Source of the DNA: Deltaproteobacteria bacterium
Lineage (GTDB): Bacteria; Desulfobacterota; Syntrophia; Syntrophales; UBA5619
Assembly: GCA_023487865.1 (NCBI GenBank)
Contig: JAMDBG010000068.1
Coordinates: 1-17,522, forward strand
Length of the DNA stretch: 17,522 bases
Reading direction: 5' to 3'
A model generated the notes under the pieces. The model made no database searches. It saw only the letters and a program-made list of their open reading frames with translations, and was not told where the DNA came from. Position 1 is the stretch's first letter. Each line of letters starts with the position of its first letter. The position numbers and the translations under genes were made by a program. Shown one piece after another: positions 1-6,882 of the stretch.

Positions 1-9
1 AGATGAAAG

Positions 10-525
10 TCATCGCTCTTTATCGGATTCAAAAAGCTTTTTTAAAGACGTAAGATACGCAGCTGATGATTCGTCCCCCTCTTTAGGAGCCCAAAACGCT
101 TTTTCCTCCTGGGTCAAGGGTAAGAAGGGTCCCGCCTTGGCCTCAAAAAAAACACTCCGTTCTTCGAAAGAGATCCATGTATGAAATTTTCCATGGGGGA
201 TATTGACGATCATTGCATGATCGGCCTGTTCAAGGAGCGCTTTTTCTTCTACATTTCCGCAATTGTCAAATATGATGAGCCCCATTTTCCCTCTTATGAC
301 GATCAGGGTCTCATCTTTATTCGCATCGAGATGTCGGTGCGGCTGAATGTACGAGCCGGGTTCCATCGCATTGAGCAGGCGGTGGCAGATATCTTCATCC
401 GCATGATGAAAATTATAATTCTTGCGCAGCCGGGATGATTGTTTTGCCTGCAGTGATATCTCGTCAAGTATGTGACTGGTAATCAATTGGGTTTTGGTCA
501 TTTTCTTTTCAGTGATTACAGCCAT
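10..525 (-). CDS. wbuC: WbuC-type cupin metalloprotein
   Basis: This is a 171-residue single-domain cupin of the WbuC family, often found in or near O-antigen and other surface-polysaccharide clusters; its reaction is not established. The family signature RLRKNYNFH lies near residues 32-40. The putative metal ligands are His63 and His65 in QPHRH, Glu72 in DETL, and His111 and His115 in IPHGKFH. The length fits the family (about 160 residues). The start is uncertain: ATG at 525 and ATG at 501 (MTKTQL) are both in frame and neither has a clear Shine-Dalgarno sequence. The later start matches usual family N-termini better. The gene lies downstream of the peroxiredoxin on the same strand, about 290 bases away, and no terminator is visible between them. 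Family assignment is from recognition of the conserved motifs. Confidence 0.85.
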   Translation of the reverse strand: MAVITEKKMTKTQLITSHILDEISLQAKQSSRLRKNYNFHHADEDICHRLLNAMEPGSYIQPHRHLDANKDETLIVIRGKMGLIIFDNCGNVEEKALLEQADHAMIVNIPHGKFHTWISFEERSVFFEAKAGPFLPLTQEEKAFWAPKEGDESSAAYLTSLKKLFESDKER

Positions 526-569
526 GGCATGGGTTCACTCTTCATTACTTCCGTATGATTTGCTGGTTT

Positions 570-704
570 CTATGCCATCGTCGCGAATAAATCCAGACAG
601 TGTTTCGCGTTCTGCGCTTTAAGTGTTTCTGGTAAAAAGGCATAATATGGATCGCCCTTGAAAACAGGAAATGTCACTTTCACTTCCGGGACTTTCCAAT
701 ACAT
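570..704 (-). CDS. possible 44-residue small protein
   Basis: This short open frame lies between the peroxiredoxin and the cupin gene, on their strand. It starts at ATG 704, just after a purine-rich AAGGGGGTGA that could act as a ribosome binding site, and ends at TAG 570-572. The predicted peptide (MYWKVPEVKVTFPVF at the start, HCLDLFATMA at the end) has a balanced, protein-like composition. It contains no recognised domain. An in-frame TGA immediately precedes the ATG, so it is not the tail of a longer intact gene. It could be a decayed gene remnant, a genuine small protein or chance. Confidence 0.25.
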   Translation of the reverse strand: MYWKVPEVKVTFPVFKGDPYYAFLPETLKAQNAKHCLDLFATMA

Positions 705-819
705 TCACCCCCTTCATCACAGTGGCGAGAGGGGTGATCGCCTGCAACGGACCTTGTCCCGGCTGGGTGTCGCGACCCATCAACCTTCCGCTCCGCAGGT
801 GCCTTCTCCTATGCCGCAG

Positions 820-1287
820 TTATGATTTCAGATGGGCAAGGATTTCCGTAATGTCAGGCAATTCCTTGATGGGATAGATCTTGACGAACACGACCTTGCC
901 AGTTTCGTCGAGGATGATGTTGGCCCTTTCGGATGTACCCTGAATCGCCCGGAAGAGTCCCAGCGATTTTGCGACCTTTCCATGGGGCCAGAAATCGCTG
1001 AGCAATCGGGTCTCTTTGATTTTCAGCGCCGCTGCCCAGGCCTTTTTTGAGGGGACCGTATCCACGCTGAGCCCCAGTGACACGGTGTTGAGCTTGGCGA
1101 AGGCCCGCCGATTCTTTTCCAGCGTCTTCATCTGCTCGGCGCAGAGAAACGTCCAGGCAAGGGGATGCCAGGAGAGGAGAACCTTTTTGCCCTGCAGGTT
1201 TGACAGTCGGACCTGCTGCCCCTCTTGGTCCGAAAGAGAAAAATCCTGCACTCGGCGCCCGACAGTAACGACCTTTTTTCCAACCAT
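820..1287 (-). CDS. peroxiredoxin, AhpC/TSA family, single cysteine
   Basis: This is a 155-residue thioredoxin-fold peroxidase expected to reduce hydrogen peroxide or organic hydroperoxides in the cytoplasm. The peroxidatic signature PxxxTxxC is present as PLAWTFLC (Pro42, Thr46, Cys49). A plausible active-site arginine is in SERANIILDETGKV. Cys49 is the only cysteine, so the enzyme must work as a 1-Cys type or use an external thiol. ATG 1287 is chosen because GAGGAGGT sits 5 bases upstream. Longer in-frame readings to 1392 would run through the ribosome binding site and into the promoter -10 at 1371-1376. The gene is divergent from the regulator at 1540. Confidence 0.9.
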   Translation of the reverse strand: MVGKKVVTVGRRVQDFSLSDQEGQQVRLSNLQGKKVLLSWHPLAWTFLCAEQMKTLEKNRRAFAKLNTVSLGLSVDTVPSKKAWAAALKIKETRLLSDFWPHGKVAKSLGLFRAIQGTSERANIILDETGKVVFVKIYPIKELPDITEILAHLKS

Positions 1288-1370
1288 GGGGGACCTCCTC
1301 ATTGCAAATATTTCTTCTGGTTGCAGCACCTTAAGAAACCGCTTGTCGGTATGGATTTCAGGACAGCGTG

Positions 1371-1399
1371 AGTGTAGCGGCAGGCGAGACAAGTGTCAA
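1371..1399 (-). promoter_or_regulatory. sigma-70 promoter of the peroxiredoxin gene
   Basis: On the minus strand a perfect -35 TTGACA (1399-1394) is followed by a 17-base spacer and -10 TACACT (1376-1371). Transcription would start near 1364, giving a leader of about 77 bases before ATG 1287. The -35 lies 29 bases from the oppositely oriented -35 of the regulator gene, so one bound protein could affect both. Confidence 0.7.
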
Positions 1400-1428
1400 G
1401 GATATTAAACTGCGCTCCCGTGTTTTCA

Positions 1429-1457
1429 TTGACACCTCATTGTGTTTTTCGTATGAT
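1429..1457 (+). promoter_or_regulatory. sigma-70 promoter of the RHH-like gene
   Basis: A perfect -35 TTGACA (1429-1434), a 17-base spacer and -10 TATGAT (1452-1457) point toward the gene at 1540. The expected transcript start is near 1464, giving a leader of about 76 bases. Confidence 0.7.
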
Positions 1458-1539
1458 TCCATAAAAGCCTGATCGACAGATACGGAAATTAAGGATACCG
1501 GCTGCTTTTTTACCGATCGGAAACCGAGAAGACATCATC

Positions 1540-2016
1540 ATGGACAAGCGACGATCAAGTGGGCGACCCCCGAAGTTTGAAGAGGCGCGTCGACCAATTA
1601 CGGTGACCTTGCCGGAGCGGACGCTCCAGGAGTTGGCGTTGATCCATGCAGACCGGGCACGGGCCATTGTGAAGGCAACGACCGCGGTCCTCGGAGTCAA
1701 AGCCGGTAAAAGGCCGCTGGTTGAAGTCGTGGAGGCCTATCCCGGACAAGCCTTGATCATTGTCGGTCCCAGCAAACGATTGAAGGAGATTGGTTTTTTG
1801 AGGCTCGTTGAAATCGCGCCATCGCGTTTCCTTCTGGTCCTCTCCGGCGGAACTGCAATCGAATCGTTGGAGTTGGCGGTGGGAGATCTGCTCGAACATC
1901 TTGCTCCGGAAGATACCCACGAGCGCGAATTACTGACCGAACTACAAAAGGTCATGCGTCACCGTCGCCGTCAGCAGGGCGTGACAAAGGCCGAGATTCT
2001 TCTGATTCGCATCTGA
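1540..2016 (+). CDS. ribbon-helix-helix-like putative regulator
   Basis: This 158-residue basic protein begins with a charged tail (MDKRRSSGRPPKFEEARR). It continues with ITVTLPERTLQELALIHADRA, a beta strand followed by two helices resembling a ribbon-helix-helix DNA-binding fold (about residues 19-50). The rest (about 55-158) has alternating hydrophobic strands and helices, including VEVVEAYPGQALIIVG and RFLLVLSGGTAIESLEL, then an Arg-rich helix MRHRRRQQGVTKAEI. I do not recognise that C-terminal domain. The protein could bind a ligand or oligomerise. The ribosome binding site is weak (GAGAAG about 11 bases upstream). The gene has its own strong promoter and diverges from the peroxiredoxin gene. 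The nearby repeated palindromes at 2166-2295 are candidate operators, by proximity only. Confidence 0.7.
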   Translation: MDKRRSSGRPPKFEEARRPITVTLPERTLQELALIHADRARAIVKATTAVLGVKAGKRPLVEVVEAYPGQALIIVGPSKRLKEIGFLRLVEIAPSRFLLVLSGGTAIESLELAVGDLLEHLAPEDTHERELLTELQKVMRHRRRQQGVTKAEILLIRI

Positions 2017-2165
2017 TGCAGCCGTAATGATTCAATTGCGCATTGACACGCGTCATCATCTTTCCACGTGCGGTGGTGTCAAACGTCTTGCCTGGTTTTC
2101 TTTAATACTCGAGCAATGTTGCTTATAAACCCGGCTGTCCGGAACAGAAGAGACTCTACGGCGAA

Positions 2166-2295
2166 TTATAACGTAATAATTGATCGTTTATCTGTAATAT
2201 TTACGTAATAAATAAGACGCGCCCGGGGGCTAAAAATGTCTTGCATTTTATAATGACGTAATAATATAGTACAGAGCATAATATCAACGTTATAA
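2166..2295. promoter_or_regulatory. array of four phased palindromic sites
   Basis: The 9-base word ACGTAATAA occurs exactly at 2171-2179, 2203-2211 and 2256-2264, and as ACGTTATAA at 2287-2295. With its left flank each copy approaches the palindrome TTATTACGTAATAA. The first copy (2166-2179) deviates at one position. The centres are 32, 53 and 31 bases apart, close to 3, 5 and 3 turns of B-DNA, so all four face the same side. This is what an operator array for a dimeric regulator would look like. The binding protein is unknown, and AT-rich composition raises the chance of coincidence. Confidence 0.4.
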
Positions 2296-2328
2296 ATATG
2301 AAATAAAATGATATGTACTTCCTGAGAC

Positions 2329-2376
2329 ATGACGGACGTTTATAAGGGTTCGGACGGAAACCCTCTGCATCGTCAT
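2329..2376 (+). ncRNA. possible structured leader hairpin
   Basis: Two nested helices can form: ATGACG (2329-2334) with CGTCAT (2371-2376), and AGGGTT (2345-2350) with AACCCT (2359-2364), closing an 8-base loop. An internal loop of 10 and 6 bases lies between the helices. AAGGAG follows directly, but no usual start codon stands at the right distance. It matches no riboswitch class I recognise. It would lie in the 5' leader of the operon at 2579. Confidence 0.25.
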
Positions 2377-2578
2377 AAGGAGATTATCTGCAGCAGCACA
2401 ATAAACCCGTTTTGTCTTCAGGCATGTTCTCAAACACGAGCCCTACACCAAGAATTTTGAATAGATCCGTTTCAATATGGCATGATCAATGACAGTCATG
2501 GAGATATGTATTTCTGACTGCTTTTTGTTTGCCTTGCAGGGGAACATTTTCTTCCATCTGCTTTAAGGAGGTAGGTCC

Positions 2579-2818
2579 ATGGAGGAAGTCATGCGGTTTG
2601 CATTGGGTGAGAACGGGCAATCCTATCCCATGAACAGCCTGACACCGACGCGTGTAAAACAATCCCGGCGTACGTTCCCTGACTTTGTCACCGACGTAGA
2701 TCTGCGGGACATGAAGTTCGCAGGTATAGGATACGACCAGGGATCTTCCCTCATTGCCATGGCGCAGGTGGAGGTGAAGTTCCTCTTCCATAAAACAGGC
2801 AGGCCGGTCAGGTCATGA
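2579..2818 (+). CDS. unknown 79-residue small protein
   Basis: A perfect Shine-Dalgarno sequence, AAGGAGGT (2565-2572), sits 6 bases before the ATG. The stop TGA overlaps the next gene's ATG as ATGA (2815-2818), so this is a real, translationally coupled gene. The product begins MEEVMRFALGENGQSYPMNS and has a central ARG/ASP-rich stretch, then GYDQGSSLIAMAQVEVKFLF. It has no cysteine, no signal peptide and no membrane segment. I recognise no family. It is the first gene of a three-gene operon with a methyltransferase and a flippase. That makes a role in the same surface-molecule pathway likely, perhaps as a small accessory or substrate protein, but the sequence alone does not show it. Confidence 0.7.
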   Translation: MEEVMRFALGENGQSYPMNSLTPTRVKQSRRTFPDFVTDVDLRDMKFAGIGYDQGSSLIAMAQVEVKFLFHKTGRPVRS

Positions 2819-4122
2819 GAAAGACCCTGCCGGCGATGCTCCGCTGCCCCCTTTGCGGGGCGGATATAAGAATCCAAGACATCTTTGAGGACACTCCGGA
2901 GTCATTGATCCATGGATCTCTGCACTGCGAATGCGACACGTACCCGGTCTGTCAAGGCATCCTGATTCTGAAGAATTCTCCTGTGAAAAAATATGTACTG
3001 CGGTTCCTGAAAGAGCGGGCCTTTCAAAAAGCGGCACTCTTCGCCATGGCCAATTATTCCGATGACGCCTGCCGTCTTCTCAATTATTTTGAATCATTCA
3101 AAGCGGGTGGACCAATCTGGAAGGGAGCCTTGGGGATAGTTACCGCTTATTTCCATGCCCGGTACGGTAAGTATTTTGATGACAACAGATCATTCATTGA
3201 ATTATTGGGCAATGGCGCCTATGAGCAATATCTCGGGCACCGCTTTTCCTCACAGACCTTTTGGTCCCTCTATCCATTTGTATCCCTGATCCGCAACAAA
3301 GGCGGAAAGGTTCTGGAGGTCTGTTGCGGGTCGGGTCATGCCTCCTTTATCCTGTCCCGGTCGATCCCTCCCGAGAGATTGATCGGCATCGACGGGGATT
3401 TCCGGAATCTCTACCTGGCAGCGAAGTATTTTTCCCGGGCCGATTTCATCCAGGCCGACATCAATGCCGGTCTCCCATTCAAAGATCATCAATTCTCGGT
3501 TACTTACATGATGGACTCTTTTCACTATGTGGATGCCCGCGCATTGCTGGCCAAAGAACTCGCACGTGTGACGACTCCTGAAGGATTCGATCTGATTCTT
3601 CACCTGCATAATGCCCTCAGAGAGAATGTATCAGCTGGACGGCCCCTGTCTCCCGAAGCAATCCGACGCATTTTCCGGAGCGATCAAATCCGGCTGTTGC
3701 CGGAGCTGGGGGTGATCAAAAATTTCATCCGCAACGGGCGGCTGGATCTATCGGAGGGATATACCGAGGGCCAGATTCGGGAAGCAGACGCCCTTGTCGT
3801 CGCCAGGCAGGCGCCTGCAGCAGTGAGCGAAGATCTCTGGGATGACCTGCTTCGTCCTGATGATCACCTCATCGTCAATCCGATGTATCGCGCAGAAGAC
3901 AGGGATGATCGGATCCTCTTGACGCGAACCTTTCCCTCAGAGGCTTTCCGGCAGGAGTATCCCCTCACGGAAATGTACCTGCCCGACCGATATGAAATAA
4001 AAAAGACCGTTTTAAGACAGGGATGGGATCCGCCATCTGAAGAGTTCCGGGAGATGAGGCGGAGATTCATCCTGCTTTCCGTGCCGGGACGTTATGGGGG
4101 GAAAAGCCCTTTTGACTTTTGA
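2815..4122 (+). CDS. class I SAM methyltransferase with Trm112-like zinc knuckle
   Basis: This 435-residue protein has three parts. The N-terminal 55 residues carry Cys11-x2-Cys14, Cys38-x-Cys40 and Cys46 followed by a GILIL strand, the layout of Trm112p-like zinc-binding modules. A Rossmann-fold methyltransferase follows, with motif I VLEVCCGSGHASF (about 166-178), acidic residue Asp193 in IGIDGD, and DSFHYVDARALLAKELARVT as the post-motif region. About 170 C-terminal residues are unassigned. The substrate is unknown. Coupling to a flippase suggests methylation of a lipid-linked sugar or surface precursor, which is inference. The start is coupled to the previous gene by ATGA, and the stop overlaps a possible TTG start of the flippase. 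Confidence 0.8.
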   Translation: MRKTLPAMLRCPLCGADIRIQDIFEDTPESLIHGSLHCECDTYPVCQGILILKNSPVKKYVLRFLKERAFQKAALFAMANYSDDACRLLNYFESFKAGGPIWKGALGIVTAYFHARYGKYFDDNRSFIELLGNGAYEQYLGHRFSSQTFWSLYPFVSLIRNKGGKVLEVCCGSGHASFILSRSIPPERLIGIDGDFRNLYLAAKYFSRADFIQADINAGLPFKDHQFSVTYMMDSFHYVDARALLAKELARVTTPEGFDLILHLHNALRENVSAGRPLSPEAIRRIFRSDQIRLLPELGVIKNFIRNGRLDLSEGYTEGQIREADALVVARQAPAAVSEDLWDDLLRPDDHLIVNPMYRAEDRDDRILLTRTFPSEAFRQEYPLTEMYLPDRYEIKKTVLRQGWDPPSEEFREMRRRFILLSVPGRYGGKSPFDF

Positions 4123-5444
4123 TCCGCTATAGACCTATGTCGATTGATATCACGAAAAATGGGTGGTCGCATCGGTGGCAGAATATTTTGGCTGCGATCG
4201 ATAAGACCATCCTGTTCAATTCTCTTTGGCTGGTCCTGGGAGAGGCTGTCAGTAAGGGGGCCATGTTCCTGGCCACCATTCTGCTGATCCGCTATTTGTC
4301 GCCGACGGATTTCGGCCACTTCAGCCTTGCCAATTCCCTGGCAGTCACCGCCGGCATGGTCATCGACTTCGGACTATCGACCATTGTCACCCGCGATCTG
4401 TCCGGAAATCTGGACAGCACGCAGAAATACCTCTCCAATATCCTGTCGCTAAAGCTTCTTTTGGGAGTATTTTATCTGTTTCTCATTTTTATTATTACAT
4501 TCTTTCCCGGTTTCGATCGACATGATCAATGGACATTGGTCCTTCTCCTCCTCGCGCTTTTCATCTGGTTTCAGGATCTGACCGGCCTGTTTGCCTCTCT
4601 TTTCATCGCCGAAGAAAGGATGGAGAAACTCTTTTTCGTACAGGTCGTCCATTACTGCGGGATTGCCTTTGCGGCACTCGTTACGGTCCATTTCCAATGG
4701 GATCTTAAAGGACTGGTGACAACCTACGTGCTGGCTGCATCCACCGGGACGGCAATGGCTTACATATTTATTCTAAAAAAAAATGTCAGGCTCTCGTTCC
4801 GACTGGACAGACACTTCATCTCCGGTCTCCTCAAGCGCTCGCTGCCGCTGTTCGGCGCCCTCGCCCTGACAACCGTCTATGCCAATGCCGATACCCTGAT
4901 CATCGGTCAGATGCTGGGGGCAGAAGCCGTCGGTTTCTATCAGGGGGCCTATAAATTCCTTTTTGTCTTTCAGAGTTTCAACCTGCTCAACACGGCGTTT
5001 TTCCCACGAATCTCGATATATATAAAAACCGGGGATAGCCATGCCTTTAACAGATTGAATATCGTGGTCATGCTGTTTTGCCTGTTCATCCTGTTGCCTT
5101 TAACACTGCTGGCCATTCTGTTCATCAAACCAATTCTTCTTTTTATTTACGGGGAGAAGATGCTGCCCTCCATCGATCCGCTGAGATTCATGATCGGCGC
5201 CGCATCCGTCTATTTCCTGCGGATTTATCTTAGCAACATCCTGATTGCGCAGGACCGGCAGAGGCTCATGTTTATCACCTTATGTACCGGTCTGCTTTTC
5301 AACATATTCCTCAATATTGATCTGATTCCCATATACGGTGTTGCGACGGGAGGTCTTGCCCTGCTTCTGAGTGAAATCGAGATGTGCGGCCTGATGTTGT
5401 TTTTTGTTAGGAAAAACACAGTAATGAGAAGTACATCAGTCTAA
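4119..5444 (+). CDS. Wzx/MOP-type polysaccharide flippase
   Basis: This inner-membrane protein of about 441 residues belongs to the oligosaccharide flippase branch of the MOP superfamily, which moves undecaprenyl-linked glycans across the membrane. Many hydrophobic segments are spread over the whole length. The N-terminal LWLVLGEAVSKGAMFLATILLIRYLSPTDFG block (read as two pieces around the SKG) and the central YANADTLIIGQMLGAEAVGFYQ motif are typical of the family. The length is normal. Two starts are possible: TTG 4119, overlapping the upstream stop as TTGA, and ATG 4137 (MSIDITK). Neither has a clear Shine-Dalgarno sequence. No glycosyltransferase or polymerase gene lies beside it in this window, so its glycan is unknown. 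Confidence 0.88.
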   Translation: MIRYRPMSIDITKNGWSHRWQNILAAIDKTILFNSLWLVLGEAVSKGAMFLATILLIRYLSPTDFGHFSLANSLAVTAGMVIDFGLSTIVTRDLSGNLDSTQKYLSNILSLKLLLGVFYLFLIFIITFFPGFDRHDQWTLVLLLLALFIWFQDLTGLFASLFIAEERMEKLFFVQVVHYCGIAFAALVTVHFQWDLKGLVTTYVLAASTGTAMAYIFILKKNVRLSFRLDRHFISGLLKRSLPLFGALALTTVYANADTLIIGQMLGAEAVGFYQGAYKFLFVFQSFNLLNTAFFPRISIYIKTGDSHAFNRLNIVVMLFCLFILLPLTLLAILFIKPILLFIYGEKMLPSIDPLRFMIGAASVYFLRIYLSNILIAQDRQRLMFITLCTGLLFNIFLNIDLIPIYGVATGGLALLLSEIEMCGLMLFFVRKNTVMRSTSV

Positions 5445-5633
5445 ATCCATTATGTTTTCAATAGGGTGCCCCTCCCGGATCCATTCGTAGGGTTTCGGTC
5501 TGTCAAGGTGCTTCTGCTATTCTGCCAAAATCTGCTGCTGGTCCAGTGGTCAGCGAGCTGTAACCTAAAGTGTACAATGTCACGCCAAAAGAATTCATTT
5601 TGAGCTGAAATAACTTGGTTTTGAATTTCGATA

Positions 5634-6758
5634 TTACGGCTTATAAACCTTTAATTTTGGCCTTGGAAATGAATAAATGGGGCCAAATCCGCGATCAACT
5701 TCCGCACCCGGGAGCGGATATTGCTCATACACCTTATTGCGCTGGCTCGGATTACTTGTGGGAGTGTACGTGATCTCTATCGCACTTACCGCAGCCCCTC
5801 CAAGGGCCGTGATAGCGGCCTTGGCCTGTTCATAACTTATGCCCGTCACATTGGGCATTTTGCTGAAATTTTTTATGTCGAAGGACACTACGGATCCATA
5901 GGGAAGCTTTTGACCGGCCGGCGGATTTTGAGACACCACCTTGATATAGATATTGGCGGGTGTGCGGATCGCAGCGGGGTTGAACTGGGGCGGCTTGTAT
6001 CCCGCCTGTTCTATGGCCTTGAGGGCCTGGTCGAATCTCATTCCGACGACGTTCGGAACCGGAAGCGAGTCTCTGAACATGACCATTTTTATGACAGAGC
6101 CTGTTGACACAGATGCGCCGGCTGCCGGGTCCTGAGAGAATACGGTTCCCTGCTGCTTCGGATCGGTGGGCTCCTTCACGCCGACAAGCTGATAACGAAG
6201 ACGGGCTTTGTTGAGCCGGTCCAAAGCATTGACCAGGTGCAGACCCGCCACACCGGGAACCGTCACCTGATCTGAAGATCCAGCCTTGTACTGCCATACA
6301 TTGAGTGTAATGATCTGTGTTTGAGGCACGCCCTGTCCTCCACGAGGGATCTGGTCCCGGACCTTGTTATTGAGTTCCTGGTTCGGGGTTTGATGATAGA
6401 AATATTTTACTCTGTAACCGCGCATCGATAATGTTTTCCCCGCCTCATTGAAATCCTGGCCGACCACATTGGGAAGGATGGGATAAGGAGGTTTGTATTG
6501 GTAAACGGTCAGACCGACTACGACTGTCGTAGGGACTTTCCGTCCGCCCGGAGGACCTTGGGCGACGACTTTGAGATGCGATTCCCTTTTTGGACCATAG
6601 GCATAGGATATTCTTACAGGATATCCAAGCTTTCTTAACTCCTGTTGTGCCCAGCTCATATCCTTACCGACCACATTGGGGAGGATCGGTTGGGCGCAGA
6701 CATAGGACGCAGCGAAGATGGTGAGCAACATCACAGGAAAAAGAATCGTTTTTTTCAT
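5634..6758 (-). CDS. secreted protein with five PASTA repeats
   Basis: This 374-residue exported protein begins with a signal peptide (MKKTILFPVMLLTIFAASYV), with likely cleavage after Val-Cys-Ala22. The cysteine lacks a lipobox, so type I processing is expected. The rest is five tandem PASTA domains at about 26-93, 94-164, 165-232, 233-299 and 300-374. Each opens with a P-N/G-V-x-G strand, and each has the later PxxG...V turn. PASTA domains elsewhere bind muropeptides or beta-lactams, usually as parts of Ser/Thr kinases or transpeptidases. Here there is no catalytic or membrane domain. ATG 6758 has GGAGGG just upstream. A longer reading to 6875 would place 39 residues before the signal peptide. 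It is the third gene of the CHAT/DUF4384 cassette, 124 bases after the second. Confidence 0.88.
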   Translation of the reverse strand: MKKTILFPVMLLTIFAASYVCAQPILPNVVGKDMSWAQQELRKLGYPVRISYAYGPKRESHLKVVAQGPPGGRKVPTTVVVGLTVYQYKPPYPILPNVVGQDFNEAGKTLSMRGYRVKYFYHQTPNQELNNKVRDQIPRGGQGVPQTQIITLNVWQYKAGSSDQVTVPGVAGLHLVNALDRLNKARLRYQLVGVKEPTDPKQQGTVFSQDPAAGASVSTGSVIKMVMFRDSLPVPNVVGMRFDQALKAIEQAGYKPPQFNPAAIRTPANIYIKVVSQNPPAGQKLPYGSVVSFDIKNFSKMPNVTGISYEQAKAAITALGGAAVSAIEITYTPTSNPSQRNKVYEQYPLPGAEVDRGFGPIYSFPRPKLKVYKP

Positions 6759-6882
6759 CGCACTTCCCTCCTTCCTATTTCCTGGTATGACCTTCGTGAC
6801 AGGATCCCCATTTTCATGACCGGAGCTCAAAGATGGCAACCGCCAAGGGATGTCAGCGTTCAAGCACCTTGTCATCCATTTA

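Larger units (their letters stand above)
2017..2578. other. 562-base AT-rich regulatory gap
   Basis: No convincing coding frame is visible here. Proximal to the regulator gene, TTGACAC (2043-2049) and GTGTCAA (2076-2082) form an inverted repeat around a smaller CCAC/GTGG hairpin (2064-2076), followed by a T-rich stretch. This may be a weak transcription end. The core 2160-2320 is very AT-rich and holds four palindromic sites (listed separately) and a good -10-like TATAAT at 2249-2254 with no clear -35. A two-stem hairpin follows at 2329-2376. The remainder up to the ribosome binding site at 2565-2572 shows nothing recognisable. Confidence 0.6.

Noticed and set aside
1288..1392. N-terminal extension of the peroxiredoxin up to 1392
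   Set aside because: These codons contain the perfect ribosome binding site for ATG 1287 and overlap the -10 box of the gene's own promoter.
2486..2791. 101-codon minus-strand frame overlapping the small gene at 2579
   Set aside because: The plus-strand frame has a perfect Shine-Dalgarno sequence and ATGA coupling to the next gene. The minus frame has neither a motif nor a supporting context.
5445..5633. Terminator between the convergent flippase and PASTA genes
   Set aside because: An imperfect GCTG-rich inverted sequence near 5529-5560 does not give a stable stem and lacks a T tract on either strand, so I could not support a terminator.
6759..6875. 39-residue extension before the PASTA protein signal peptide
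   Set aside because: A clean signal peptide starts at 6758 with GGAGGG upstream. An extension would bury the signal.
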